Shown: positions 12,300-26,600 of the stretch, piece by piece
Layout: each line of letters starts with the position of its first letter
Position numbering within the stretch: the stretch's first letter is position 1
Origin: Ascidia mentula
Taxonomy: Eukaryota > Chordata > Ascidiacea > Phlebobranchia > Ascidiidae
Assembly: GCA_947561715.1 (NCBI GenBank)
Contig: OX387197.1
Span: 15,559,001-15,623,000, forward strand
DNA: 64,000 nt
Direction: 5' to 3'
The notes under the pieces: generated by a model
The model's database searches: none
Told to the model about the DNA's origin: nothing
The model's input: only the letters and a program-made list of their open reading frames with translations
Translations under genes and position numbers: made by a program

Positions 12300-15200
12300 A
12301 CAATGGGAGACATAGGCTGGACTCTGTTTTCTTCGCGACCCACTTAACAATGGGCGAGATAGGGCCGAAGTTAAGACTGGGTGGGATAGGCTGGACTCTG
12401 TTTTTTTCGAGCCCCAAGCCCACTTAACAATGGGCGACATAGGCTGGACTCTGTTTTTTTCGAGCCCCAAGCCCACTTAACAATGGGAGACATAGGCTGG
12501 ACTCTGTTTTTTTCGCGACCCACTTAACAATGGGCGAGATAGGGCCGAAGTTAAGACTGGGTGGGATAGGCTGGACTCTGTTTTTTTCGAGCCCCAAGCC
12601 CACTTAACAATGGGAGACATAGGCTGGACTCTGTTTTTTTCGCGACCCACTTAACAATGGGCGAGATAGGGCCGAAGTTAAGACTGGGTGGGATAGGCTG
12701 GACTCTGTTTTCTTCGCGACCCACTTAACAATGGTCGAGATAGGGCCGAAGTTAAGACTGGGTGGGATAGGCTGGACTCTGTTTTTTTCGAGCCCCAAGC
12801 CCACTTAACAATGGGCGACATAGGCTGGACTCTGTTTTTTTCGAGCCCCAAGCCCACTTAACAATGGGAGACATAGGCTGGACTCTGTTTTTTTCGAGCC
12901 CCAAGCCCACTTAACAATGGGCGACATAGGCTGGACTCTGTTTTTTTCGCGACCAACTTAACAATGGGCGAGATAGGGCCGAAGTTAAGACTGGGTGGGA
13001 TAGGCTGGACTCTGTTTTTTTCGAGCCCCAAGCCCACTTAACAATGGGACACATAGGCTGGACTCTGTTTTTTTCGCGACCCACTTAACAATGGGCGAGA
13101 TAGGGCCGAAGTTAAGACTGGGTGGGATAGGCTGGACTCTGTTTTTTTCGAGCCCTAAGCCCACTTAACAATGGGAGACATAGGCTGGACTCTGTTTTTT
13201 TCGCGACCCACTTAACAATGGGCGAGATAGGGCCGAAGTTAAGACTGGGTGGGATAGGCTGGACTCTGTTTTTTTCGAGCCCCAAGCCCACTTAACAATG
13301 GGAGACATAGGCTGGACTCTGTTTTTTTCGCGACCCACTTAACAATGGGCGAGATAGGGCCGAAGTTAAGACTGGGTGGGATAGGCTGGACTCTGTTTTT
13401 TTCGAGCCCCAAGCCCACTTAACAATGGGAGACATAGGCTGGACTCTGTTTTTTTCGCGACCCACTTAACAATGGGCGAGATAGGGCCGAAGTTAAGACT
13501 GGGTGGGATAGGCTGGACTCTGTTTTTTTCGAGCCCCAAGCCCACTTAACAATGGGAGACATAGGCTGGACTCTGTTTTTTTCGCGACCCACTTAACAAT
13601 GGGCGAGATAGGGCCGAAGTTAAGACTGGGTGGGATAGGCTGGACTCTGTTTTTTTCGAGCCCCAAGCCCACTTAACAATGGGAGACATAGGCTGGACTC
13701 TGTTTTTTTCGCGACCCACTTAACAATGGGCGAGATAGGGCCGAAGTTAAGACTGGGTGGGATAGGCTGGACTCTGTTTTCTTCGCGACCCACTTAACAA
13801 TGGTCGAGATAGGGCCGAAGTTAAGACTGGGTGGGATAGGCTGGACTCTGTTTTTTTCGAGCCCCAAGCCCACTTAACAATGGGCGACATAGGCTGGACT
13901 CTGTTTTTTTCGAGCCCCAAGCCCACTTAACAATGGGAGACATAGGCTGGACTCTGTTTTTTTCGCGACCCACTTAACAATGGGCGAGATAGGGCCGAAG
14001 TTAAGACTGGGTGGGATAGGCTGGACTCTGTTTTTTTCGAGCCCCAAGCCCACTTAACAATGGGACACATAGGCTGGACTCTGTTTTTTTCGCGACCCAC
14101 TTAACAATGGGCGAGATAGGGCCGAAGTTAAGACTGGGTGGGATAGGCTGGACTCTATTTTTTTCGAGCCCTAAGCCCACTTAACAATGGGAGACATAGG
14201 CTGGACTCTGTTTTTTTCGCGACCCACTTAACAATGGGCGAGATAGGGCCGAAGTTAAGACTGGGTGGGATAGGCTGGACTCTGTTTTTTTCGAGCCCCA
14301 AGCCCACTTAACAATGGGAGACATAGGCTGGACTCTGTTTTTTTCGCGACCCACTTAACAATGGGCGAGATAGGGCCGAAGTTAAGACTGGGTGGGATAG
14401 GCTGGACTCTGTTTTTTTCGTGCCCCAAGCCCACTTAACAATGGGAGACATAGGCTGGACTCTGTTTTTTTCGCGACCCACTTAACAATGGGCGAGATAG
14501 GGCCGAAGTTAAGACTGGGTGGGATAGGCTGGACTCTGTTTTTTTCGAGCCCCAAGCCCACTTAACAATGGGAGACATAGGCTGGACTCTGTTTTCTTCG
14601 CGACCCACTTAACAATGGGCGAGATAGGGCCGAAGTTAAGACTGGGTGGGATAGGCTGGACTCTGTTTTTTTCGAGCCCCAAGCCCACTTAACAATGGGC
14701 GACATAGGCTGGACTCTGTTTTTTTCGAGCCCCAAGCCCACTTAACAATGGGAGACATAGGCTGGACTCTGTTTTTTTCGCGACCCACTTAACAATGGGC
14801 GAGATAGGGCCGAAGTTAAGACTGGGTGGGATAGGCTGGACTCTGTTTTTTTCGAGCCCCAAGCCCACTTAACAATGGGAGACATAGGCTGGACTCTGTT
14901 TTTTTCGCGACCCACTTAACAATGGGCGAGATAGGGCCGAAGTTAAGACTGGGTGGGATAGGCTGGACTCTGTTTTCTTCGCGACCCACTTAACAATGGT
15001 CGAGATAGGGCCGAAGTTAAGACTGGGTGGGATAGGCTGGACTCTGTTTTTTTCGAGCCCCAAGCCCACTTAACAATGGGCGACATAGGCTGGACTCTGT
15101 TTTTTTCGAGCCCCAAGCCCACTTAACAATGGGAGACATAGGCTGGACTCTGTTTTTTTCGAGCCCCAAGCCCACTTAACAATGGGCGACATAGGCTGGA

Positions 15201-18200
15201 CTCTGTTTTTTTCGCGACCAACTTAACAATGGGCGAGATAGGGCCGAAGTTAAGACTGGGTGGGATAGGCTGGACTCTGTTTTTTTCGAGCCCCAAGCCC
15301 ACTTAACAATGGGACACATAGGCTGGACTCTGTTTTTTTCGCGACCCACTTAACAATGGGCGAGATAGGGCCGAAGTTAAGACTGGGTGGGATAGGCTGG
15401 ACTCTGTTTTTTTCGAGCCCTAAGCCCACTTAACAATGGGAGACATAGGCTGGACTCTGTTTTTTTCGCGACCCACTTAACAATGGGCGAGATAGGGCCG
15501 AAGTTAAGACTGGGTGGGATAGGCTGGACTCTGTTTTTTTCGAGCCCCAAGCCCACTTAACAATGGGAGACATAGGCTGGACTCTGTTTTTTTCGCGACC
15601 CACTTAACAATGGGCGAGATAGGGCCGAAGTTAAGACTGGGTGGGATAGGCTGGACTCTGTTTTTTTCGAGCCCCAAGCCCACTTAACAATGGGAGACAT
15701 AGGCTGGACTCTGTTTTTTTCGCGACCCACTTAACAATGGGCGAGATAGGGCCGAAGTTAAGACTGGGTGGGATAGGCTGGACTCTGTTTTTTTCGAGCC
15801 CCAAGCCCACTTAACAATGGGAGACATAGGCTGGACTCTGTTTTTTTCGCGACCCACTTAACAATGGGCGAGATAGGGCCGAAGTTAAGACTGGGTGGGA
15901 TAGGCTGGACTCTGTTTTTTTCGAGCCCCAAGCCCACTTAACAATGGGAGACATAGGCTGGACTCTGTTTTTTTCGCGACCCACTTAACAATGGGCGAGA
16001 TAGGGCCGAAGTTAAGACTGGGTGGGATAGGCTGGACTCTGTTTTCTTCGCGACCCACTTAACAATGGTCGAGATAGGGCCGAAGTTAAGACTGGGTGGG
16101 ATAGGCTGGACTCTGTTTTTTTCGAGCCCCAAGCCCACTTAACAATGGGCGACATAGGCTGGACTCTGTTTTTTTCGAGCCCCAAGCCCACTTAACAATG
16201 GGAGACATAGGCTGGACTCTGTTTTTTTCGAGCCCCAAGCCCACTTAACAATGGGCGACATAGGCTGGACTCTGTTTTTTTCGCGACCAACTTAACAATG
16301 GGCGAGATAGGGCCGAAGTTAAGACTGGGTGGGATAGGCTGGACTCTGTTTTTTTCGAGCCCCAAGCCCACTTAACAATGGGACACATAGGCTGGACTCT
16401 GTTTTTTTCGCGACCCACTTAACAATGGGCGAGATAGGGCCGAAGTTAAGACTGGGTGGGATAGGCTGGACTCTATTTTTTTCGAGCCCTAAGCCCACTT
16501 AACAATGGGAGACATAGGCTGGACTCTGTTTTTTTCGCGACCCACTTAACAATGGGCGAGATAGGGCCGAAGTTAAGACTGGGTGGGATAGGCTGGACTC
16601 TGTTTTTTTTCGAGCCCCAAGCCCACTTAACAATGGGAGACATAGGCTGGACTCTGTTTTTTTCGCGACCCACTTAACAATGGGCGAGATAGGGCCGAAG
16701 TTAAGACTGGGTGGGATAGGCTGGACTCTGTTTTTTTCGAGCCCCAAGCCCACTTAACAATGGGAGACATAGGCTGGACTCTGTTTTTTTCGCGACCCAC
16801 TTAACAATGGGCGAGATAGGGCCGAAGTTAAGACTGGGTGGGATAGGCTGGACTCTGTTTTTTTCGAGCCCCAAGCCCACTTAACAATGGGAGACATAGG
16901 CTGGACTCTGTTTTTTTCGCGACCCACTTAACAATGGGCGAGATAGGGCCGAAGTTAAGACTGGGTGGGATAGGCTGGACTCTGTTTTCTTCGCGACCCA
17001 CTTAACAATGGTCGAGATAGGGCCGAAGTTAAGACTGGGTGGGATAGGCTGGACTCTGTTTTTTTCGAGCCCCAAGCCCACTTAACAATGGGCGACATAG
17101 GCTGGACTCTGTTTTTTTCGAGCCCCAAGCCCACTTAACAATGGGAGACATAGGCTGGACTCTGTTTTTTTCGAGCCCCAAGCCCACTTAACAATGGGCG
17201 ACATAGGCTGGACTCTGTTTTTTTCGCGACCAACTTAACAATGGGCGAGATAGGGCCGAAGTTAAGACTGGGTGGGATAGGCTGGACTCTGTTTTTTTCG
17301 AGCCCTAAGCCCACTTAACAATGGGAGACATAGGCTGGACTCTGTTTTTTTCGCGACCCACTTAACAATGGGCGAGATAGGGCCGAAGTTAAGACTGGGT
17401 GGGATAGGCTGGACTCTGTTTTTTTCGAGCCCCAAGCCCACTTAACAATGGGAGACATAGGCTGGACTCTGTTTTTTTCGCGACCCACTTAACAATGGGC
17501 GAGATAGGGCCGAAGTTAAGACTGGGTGGGATAGGCTGGACTCTGTTTTTTTCGAGCCCCAAGCCCACTTAACAATGGGAGACATAGGCTGGACTCTGTT
17601 TTTTTCGCGACCCACTTAACAATGGGCGAGATAGGGCCGAAGTTAAGACTGGGTGGGATAGGCTGGACTCTGTTTTTTTCGAGCCCCAAGCCCACTTAAC
17701 AATGGGAGACATAGGCTGGACTCTGTTTTTTTCGCGACCCACTTAACAATGGGCGAGATAGGGCCGAAGTTAAGACTGGGTGGGATAGGCTGGACTCTGT
17801 TTTTTTCGAGCCCCAAGCCCACTTAACAATGGGAGACATAGGCTGGACTCTGTTTTTTTCGAGCCCCAAGCCCACTTAACAATGGGAGACATAGGCTGGA
17901 CTCTGTTTTTTTCGAGCCCCAAGCCCACTTAACAATGGGCGACATAGGCTGGACTCTGTTTTTTTCGCGACCAACTTAACAATGGGCGAGATAGGGCCGA
18001 AGTTAAGACTGGGTGGGATAGGCTGGACTCTGTTTTTTTCGAGCCCTAAGCCCACTTAACAATGGGAGACATAGGCTGGACTCTGTTTTTTTCGCGACCC
18101 ACTTAACAATGGGCGAGATAGGGCCGAAGTTAAGACTGGGTGGGATAGGCTGGACTCTGTTTTTTTCGAGCCCCAAGCCCACTTAACAATGGGAGACATA

Positions 18201-21100
18201 GGCTGGACTCTGTTTTTTTCGCGACCCACTTAACAATGGGCGAGATAGGGCCGAAGTTAAGACTGGGTGGGATAGGCTGGACTCTGTTTTTTTCGAGCCC
18301 CAAGCCCACTTAACAATGGGAGACATAGGCTGGACTCTGTTTTTTTCGCGACCCACTTAACAATGGGCGAGATAAGGCCGAAGTTAAGACTGGGTGGGAT
18401 AGGCTGGACTCTGTTTTTTTCGAGCCCTAAGCCCACTTAACAATGGGAGACATAGGCTGGACTCTGTTTTTTTCGCGACCCACTTAACAATGGGCGAGAT
18501 AGGGCCGAAGTTAAGACTGGGTGGGATAGGCTGGACTCTGTTTTCTTCGCGACCCACTTAACAATGGTCGAGATAGGGCCGAAGTTAAGACTGGGTGGGA
18601 TAGGCTGGACTCTGTTTTTTTCGAGCCCCAAGCCCACTTAACAATGGGCGACATAGGCTGGACTCTGTTTTTTTCGAGCCCCAAGCCCACTTAGCAATGG
18701 GAGACATAGGCTGGACTCTGTTTTTTTCGAGCCCCAAGCCCACTTAACAATGGGCGACATAGGCTGGACTCTGTTTTTTTCGCGACCAACTTAACAATGG
18801 GCGAGATAGGGCCGAAGTTAAGACTGGGTGGGATAGGCTGGACTCTGTTTTTTTCGAGCCCCAAGCCCACTTAACAATGGGACACATAGGCTGGACTCTG
18901 TTTTTTTCGCGACCCACTTAACAATGGGCGAGATAGGGCCGAAGTTAAGACTGGGTGGGATAGGCTGGACTCTATTTTTTTCGAGCCCTAAGCCCACTTA
19001 ACAATGGGAGACATAGGCTGGACTCTGTTTTTTTCGCGACCCACTTAACAATGGGCGAGATAGGGCCGAAGTTAAGACTGGGTGGGATAGGCTGGACTCT
19101 GTTTTTTTCGAGCCCCAAGCCCACTTAACAATGGGAGACATAGGCTGGACTCTGTTTTTTTCGCGACCCACTTAACAATGGGCGAGATAGGGCCGAAGTT
19201 AAGACTGGGTGGGATAGGCTGGACTCTGTTTTTTTCGAGCCCCAAGCCCACTTAACAATGGGAGACATAGGCTGGACTCTGTTTTTTTCGCGACCCACTT
19301 AACAATGGGCGAGATAGGGCCGAAGTTAAGACTGGGTGGGATAGGCTGGACTCTGTTTTTTTCGAGCCCCAAGCCCACTTAACAATGGGAGACATAGGCT
19401 GGACTCTGTTTTTTTCGCGACCCACTTAACAATGGGCGAGATAGGGCCGAAGTTAAGACTGGGTGGGATAGGCTGGACTCTGTTTTCTTCGCGACCCACT
19501 TAACAATGGTCGAGATAGGGCCGAAGTTAAGACTGGGTGGGATAGGCTGGACTCTGTTTTTTTCGAGCCCCAAGCCCACTTAACAATGGGCGACATAGGC
19601 TGGACTCTGTTTTTTTCGAGCCCCAAGCCCACTTAACAATGGGAGACATAGGCTGGACTCTGTTTTTTTCGAGCCCCAAGCCCACTTAACAATGGGCGAC
19701 ATAGGCTGGACTCTGTTTTTTTCGCGACCAACTTAACAATGGGCGAGATAGGGCCGAAGTTAAGACTGGGTGGGATAGGCTGGACTCTGTTTTTTTCGAG
19801 CCCTAAGCCCACTTAACAATGGGAGACATAGGCTGGACTCTGTTTTTTTCGCGACCCACTTAACAATGGGCGAGATAGGGCCGAAGTTAAGACTGGGTGG
19901 GATAGGCTGGACTCTGTTTTTTTCGAGCCCCAAGCCCACTTAACAATGGGAGACATAGGCTGGACTCTGTTTTTTTCGCGACCCACTTAACAATGGGCGA
20001 GATAGGGCCGAAGTTAAGACTGGGTGGGATAGGCTGGACTCTGTTTTTTTCGAGCCCCAAGCCCACTTAACAATGGGAGACATAGGCTGGACTCTGTTTT
20101 TTTCGCGACCCACTTAACAATGGGCGAGATAGGGCCGAAGTTAAGACTGGGTGGGATAGGCTGGACTCTGTTTTTTTCGAGCCCCAAGCCCACTTAACAA
20201 TGGGAGACATAGGCTGGACTCTGTTTTTTTCGCGACCCACTTAACAATGGGCGAGATAGGGCCGAAGTTAAGACTGGGTGGGATAGGCTGGACTCTGTTT
20301 TTTTCGAGCCCCAAGCCCACTTAACAATGGGAGACATAGGCTGGACTCTGTTTTTTTCGAGCCCCAAGCCCACTTAACAATGGGAGACATAGGCTGGACT
20401 CTGTTTTTTTCGAGCCCCAAGCCCACTTAACAATGGGCGACATAGGCTGGACTCTGTTTTTTTCGCGACCAACTTAACAATGGGCGAGATAGGGCCGAAG
20501 TTAAGACTGGGTGGGATAGGCTGGACTCTGTTTTTTTCGAGCCCTAAGCCCACTTAACAATGGGAGACATAGGCTGGACTCTGTTTTTTTCGCGACCCAC
20601 TTAACAATGGGCGAGATAGGGCCGAAGTTAAGACTGGGTGGGATAGGCTGGACTCTGTTTTTTTCGAGCCCCAAGCCCACTTAACAATGGGAGACATAGG
20701 CTGGACTCTGTTTTTTTCGCGACCCACTTAACAATGGGCGAGATAGGGCCGAAGTTAAGACTGGGTGGGATAGGCTGGACTCTGTTTTTTTCGAGCCCCA
20801 AGCCCACTTAACAATGGGAGACATAGGCTGGACTCTGTTTTTTTCGCGACCCACTTAACAATGGGCGAGATAAGGCCGAAGTTAAGACTGGGTGGGATAG
20901 GCTGGACTCTGTTTTTTTCGAGCCCCAAGCCCACTTAACAATGGGAGACATAGGCTGGACTCTGTTTTTTTCGCGACCCACTTAACAATGGGCGAGATAG
21001 GGCCGAAGTTAAGACTGGGTGGGATAGGCTGGACTCTGTTTTTTTCGAGCCCCAAGCCCACTTAACAATGGGAGACATAGGCTGGACTCTGTTTTTTTCA
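12300..21100. repeat. Satellite domain 2: D-free, higher-order units of 434 + 127n bp
   Basis: Landmark C'-C(GGTCGAG) pairs recur with intervals of 1,069 (12,604 to 13,673), 1,196, 1,069, 943, 1,556 and 942 bp (18,437 to 19,379). The simple intervals equal 434 plus 5, 6, 5, 4 (+1 from a T8) and 4 dimers. The 1,556 interval equals 434 plus two A modules plus 8 dimers. Module counting of 18,437-19,378 gives B C' C A A B C followed by four B C pairs, total 942. No D module lies between about 12.2 and 21.1 kb. Confidence 0.85.
19425..19498 (+). repeat. Representative module C' (74 bp, 27-bp insert, short linker)
   Basis: This module has the 27-bp insert of C but ends in the short linker CGCGACCCA, with the T-tract changed to TTTTCTT. 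In many higher-order units it is followed by a C module carrying GGTCGAG in place of GGGCGAG. The C'-C(GGTCGAG) pair recurs at about 1.2, 1.65, 3.05, 4.83, 5.76, 8.6, 10.9, 12.7, 13.8, 15.0, 16.0, 17.0, 18.5, 19.5, 25.2, 27.9, 29.6, 31.6, 33.8, 34.6 and 39.5 kb. It is the best landmark for the higher-order structure. Confidence 0.92.
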
Positions 21101-23691
21101 CGACCCACTTAACAATGGGCGAGATAGGGCCTCTGTTTTCTTCGCGACCCATTTAACAATGGGCGAGATAGGGCCGAAGTTAAGACTGGGTGGGATAGGC
21201 TGGACTCTGTTTTTTTCGAGCTCCAAGCCCACTTAACAATGGGAGACATAGGCTGGACTCTGTTTTTTTCACGACCCACTTAACAATGGGCGAGATAGGG
21301 CCTCGGTTTTCTTCGCGACCCACTTAACAATGGGCGAGATAGGGCCGAAGTTAAGACTGGGTGGGATAGGCTGGACTCTGTTTTTTTCGAGCTCCAAGCC
21401 CACTTAACAATGGGAGACATAGGCTGGACTCTGTTTTCTTCGCGACCCACTTAACAATGGGCGAGATAGGGCCGAAGTTAAGACTGGGTGGGATAGGCTG
21501 GACTCTGTTTTTTTCGAGCCCCAAGCCCACTTAACAATGGGCGACATAGGCTGGACTCTGTTTTTTTCGAGCCCCAAGCCCACTTAACAATGGGAGACAT
21601 AGGCTGGACTCTGTTTTTTTCGAGCCCCAAGCCCACTTAACAATGGGAGACATAGGCTGGACTCTGTTTTTTTCGCGACCCACTTAACAATGGGCGAGAT
21701 AGGGCCGAAGTTAAGACTGGATGGGATAGGCTGGACTCTGTTTTTTTCGAGCCCCAAGGCCACTTAACAATGGGAGACATAGGCTGGACTCTGTTTTTTT
21801 CGCGACCCACTTAACAATAGGCGAGATAGGGCCGAAGTTAAGACTGGGTGGGATAGGCTGGACTCTGTTTTTTTCGAGCTCCAAGCCCACTTAACAATGG
21901 GAGACATAGGCTGGACTCTGTTTTCTTCGCGACCCACTTAACAATGGGCGAGATAGGGCCGAAGTTAAGACTGGGTGGGATAGGCTGGACTCTGTTTTTT
22001 TCGAGCCCCAAGCCCACTTAACAATGGGAGACATAGGCTGGACTCTGTTTTTTTCGCGACCCACTTAACAATGGGCGAGATAGGGCCGAAGTTAAGACTG
22101 GGTGGGATAGGCTGGACTCTGTTTTTTTCGCGACCCACTTAACAATGGGCGAGATAGGGCCGAAGTTAAGACTGGGTGGGATAGGCTGGACTCTGTTTTT
22201 TTCGAGCCCCAAGCCCACTTAACAATGGGAGACATAGGCTGGACTCTGTTTTTTTCGCGACCCACTTAACAATGGGCGAGATAAGGCCGAAGTTAAGACT
22301 GGGTGGGATAGGCTGGACTCTGTTTTTTTCGAGCCCCAAGCCCACTTAACAATGGGAGACATAGGCTGGACTCTGTTTTTTTCGCGACCCACTTAACAAT
22401 GGGCGAGATAGGGCCGAAGTTAAGACTGGGTGGGATAGGCTGGACTCTGTTTTTTTCGAGCCCCAAGCCCACTTAACAATGGGAGACATAGGCTGGACTC
22501 TGTTTTTTTCACGACCCACTTAACAATGGGCGAGATAGGGCCTCTGTTTTCTTCGCGACCCATTTAACAATGGGCGAGATAGGGCCGAAGTTAAGACTGG
22601 GTGGGATAGGCTGGACTCTGTTTTTTTCGAGCTCCAAGCCCACTTAACAATGGGAGACATAGGCTGGACTCTGTTTTTTTCACGACCCACTTAACAATGG
22701 GCGAGATAGGGCCTCGGTTTTCTTCGCGACCCACTTAACAATGGGCGAGATAGGGCCGAAGTTAAGACTGGGTGGGATAGGCTGGACTCTGTTTTTTTCG
22801 AGCTCCAAGCCCACTTAACAATGGGAGACATAGGCTGGACTCTGTTTTCTTCGCGACCCACTTAACAATGGGCGAGATAGGGCCGAAGTTAAGACTGGGT
22901 GGGATAGGCTGGACTCTGTTTTTTTCGAGCCCCAAGCCCACTTAACAATGGGCGACATAGGCTGGACTCTGTTTTTTTCGAGCCCCAAGCCCACTTAACA
23001 ATGGGAGACATAGGCTGGACTCTGTTTTTTTCGAGCCCCAAGCCCACTTAACAATGGGAGACATAGGCTGGACTCTGTTTTTTTCGCGACCCACTTAACA
23101 ATGGGCGAGATAGGGCCGAAGTTAAGACTGGATGGGATAGGCTGGACTCTGTTTTTTTCGAGCCCCAAGGCCACTTAACAATGGGAGACATAGGCTGGAC
23201 TCTGTTTTTTTCGCGACCCACTTAACAATAGGCGAGATAGGGCCGAAGTTAAGACTGGGTGGGATAGGCTGGACTCTGTTTTTTTCGAGCTCCAAGCCCA
23301 CTTAACAATGGGAGACATAGGCTGGACTCTGTTTTCTTCGCGACCCACTTAACAATGGGCGAGATAGGGCCGAAGTTAAGACTGGGTGGGATAGGCTGGA
23401 CTCTGTTTTTTTCGAGCCCCAAGCCCACTTAACAATGGGAGACATAGGCTGGACTCTGTTTTTTTCGCGACCCACTTAACAATGGGCGAGATAGGGCCGA
23501 AGTTAAGACTGGGTGGGATAGGCTGGACTCTGTTTTTTTCGCGACCCACTTAACAATGGGCGAGATAGGGCCGAAGTTAAGACTGGGTGGGATAGGCTGG
23601 ACTCTGTTTTTTTCGAGCCCCAAGCCCACTTAACAATGGGAGACATAGGCTGGACTCTGTTTTTTTCGCGACCCACTTAACAATGGGCGAG
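20870..23691. repeat. Tandem duplication of a 1,411-bp higher-order unit
   Basis: Copies 20,870-22,280 and 22,281-23,691 are adjacent. GATAAGGCC recurs at 20,870, 22,281 and 23,692, the private CCCATTTAAC at 21,150 and 22,561, and D2 near 21,298 and 22,709. Also shared are CCAAGGCCAC and AACAATAGGCGAG. The copies look identical or nearly so by eye, suggesting a very recent event. Confidence 0.88.
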
Positions 23692-26600
23692 ATAAGGCCG
23701 AAGTTAAGACTGGGTGGGATAGGCTGGACTCTGTTTTTTTCGAGCCCCAAGCCCACTTAACAATGGGAGACATAGGCTGGACTCTGTTTTTTTCGCGACC
23801 CACTTAACAATGGGCGAGATAGGGCCGAAGTTAAGACTGGGTGGGATAGGCTGGACTCTGTTTTTTTCGAGCCCCAAGCCCACTTAACAATGGGAGACAT
23901 AGGCTGGACTCTGTTTTTTTCACGACCCACTTAACAATGGGAGACATAGGCTGGACTCTGTTTTTTTCGCGACCCACTTAACAATGGGCGAGATAGGGCC
24001 GAAGTTAAGACTGGGTGGGATAGGCTGGACTCTGCTTTTTCGAGCCCCAAGCCCAGTTAACAATGGGAGACATAGGCTGGACTCTGTTTTTTTCACGACC
24101 CACTTAACAATGGGCGAGATAGGGCCTCTGTTTTCTTCGCGACCCATTTAACAATGGGCGAGATAGGGCCGAAGTTAAGACTGGGTGGGATAGGCTGGAC
24201 TCTGTTTTTTTCGAGCTCCAAGCCCACTTAACAATGGGAGACATAGGCTGGACTCTGTTTTTTTCACGACCCACTTAACAATGGGCGAGATAGGGCCTCG
24301 GTTTTCTTCGCGACCCACTTAACAATGGGCGAGATAGGGCCGAAGTTAAGACTGGGTGGGATAGGCTGGACTCTGTTTTTTTCGAGCTCCAAGCCCACTT
24401 AACAATGGGAGACATAGGCTGGACTCTGTTTTCTTCGCGACCCACTTAACAATGGGCGAGATAGGGCCGAAGTTAAGACTGGGTGGGATAGGCTGGACTC
24501 TGTTTTTTTCGAGCCCCAAGCCCACTTAACAATGGGCGACATAGGCTGGACTCTGTTTTTTTCGAGCCCCAAGCCCACTTAACAATGGGAGACATAGGCT
24601 GGACTCTGTTTTTTTCGAGCCCCAAGCCCACTTAACAATGGGAGACATAGGCTGGACTCTGTTTTTTTCGCGACCCACTTAACAATGGGCGAGATAGGGC
24701 CGAAGTTAAGACTGGATGGGATAGGCTGGACTCTGTTTTTTTCGAGCCCCAAGGCCACTTAACAATGGGAGACATAGGCTGGACTCTGTTTTTTTCGCGA
24801 CCCACTTAACAATGGGCGAGATAGGGCCGAAGTTAAGACTGGGTGGGATAGGCTGGACTCTGTTTTTTTCGAGCTCCAAGCCCACTTAACAATGGGAGAC
24901 ATAGGCTGGACTCTGTTTTCTTCGCGACCCACTTAACAATGGGCGAGATAGGGCCGAAGTTAAGACTGGGTGGGATAGGCTGGACTCTGTTTTTTTCGAG
25001 CCCCAAGCCCACTTAACAATGGGAGACATAGGCTGGACTCTGTTTTTTTCGCGACCCACTTAACAATGGGCGAGATAGGGCCGAAGTTAAGACTGGGTGG
25101 GATAGGCTGGACTCTGTTTTTTTCGAGCCCCAAGCCCACTTAACAATGGGAGACATAGGCTGGACTCTGTTTTTTTCGCGACCCACTTAACAATGGGCGA
25201 GATAGGGCCGAAGTTAAGACTGGGTGGGATAGGCTGGACTCTGTTTTCTTCGCGACCCACTTAACAATGGTCGAGATAGGGCCGAAGTTAAGACTGGGTG
25301 GGATAGGCTGGACTCTGTTTTTTTCGAGCCCCAAGCCCACTTAACAATGGGCGACATAGGCTGGACTCTGTTTTTTTCGAGCCCCAAGCCCACTTAACAA
25401 TGGGAGACATAGGCTGGACTCTGTTTTTTTCGAGCCCCAAGCCCACTTAACAATGGGCGACATAGGCTGGACTCTGTTTTTTTCGCGACCAACTTAACAA
25501 TGGGCGAGATAGGGCCGAAGTTAAGACTGGGTGGGATAGGCTGGACTCTGTTTTTTTCGAGCCCTAAGCCCACTTAACAATGGGAGACATAGGCTGGACT
25601 CTGTTTTTTTCGCGACCCACTTAACAATGGGCGAGATAGGGCCGAAGTTAAGACTGGGTGGGATAGGCTGGACTCTGTTTTTTTCGAGCCCCAAGCCCAC
25701 TTAACAATGGGAGACATAGGCTGGACTCTGTTTTTTTCGCGACCCACTTAACAATGGGCGAGATAGGGCCGAAGTTAAGACTGGGTGGGATAGGCTGGAC
25801 TCTGTTTTTTTCGAGCCCCAAGCCCACTTAACAATGGGAGACATAGGCTGGACTCTGTTTTTTTCGCGACCCACTTAACAATGGGCGAGATAAGGCCGAA
25901 GTTAAGACTGGGTGGGATAGGCTGGACTCTGTTTTTTTCGAGCCCCAAGCCCACTTAACAATGGGAGACATAGGCTGGACTCTGTTTTTTTCGCGACCCA
26001 CTTAACAATGGGCGAGATAGGGCCGAAGTTAAGACTGGGTGGGATAGGCTGGACTCTGTTTTTTTCGAGCCCCAAGCCCACTTAACAATGGGCGACATAG
26101 GCTGGACTCTGTTTTTTTCGAGCCCCAAGCCCACTTAACAATGGGAGACATTGGCTGGACTCTGTTTTTTTCGAGCCCCAAGCCCACTTAACAATGGGCG
26201 ACATAGGCTGGACTCTGTTTTTTTCGCGACCAACTTAACAATGGGCGAGAAAGGGCCGAAGTTAAGACTGGGTGGGATAGGCTGGACTCTGTTTTTTTCG
26301 CGACCCACTTAACAATGGGCGAGATAGGGCCGAAGTTAAGACTGGGTGGGATAGGCTGGACTCTGTTTTTTTCGAGCCCCAAGCCCACTTAACAATGGGA
26401 GACATAGGCTGGACTCTGTTTTTTTCGCGACCCACTTAACAATGGGCGAGATAAGGCCGAAGTTAAGACTGGGTGGGATAGGCTGGACTCTGTTTTTTTC
26501 GCGACCCACTTAACAATGGGCGAGATAGGGCCGAAGTTAAGACTGGGTGGGATAGGCTGGACTCTGTTTTTTTCGAGCCCCAAGCCCACTTAACAATGGG

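Larger units (their letters stand above)
1..12300. repeat. Satellite domain 1: mixed A/B/C/C'/D modules
   Basis: This part uses all five modules. D modules with CTCGG lie near 0.64, 4.26, 5.25, 7.78, 10.12 and 12.19 kb, and those with CTCTG near 7.61, 8.08, 9.95, 10.42 and 12.02 kb. It contains several nested segmental duplications, described separately. The last D before a 9-kb D-free stretch is at about 12.19 kb. Confidence 0.85.
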
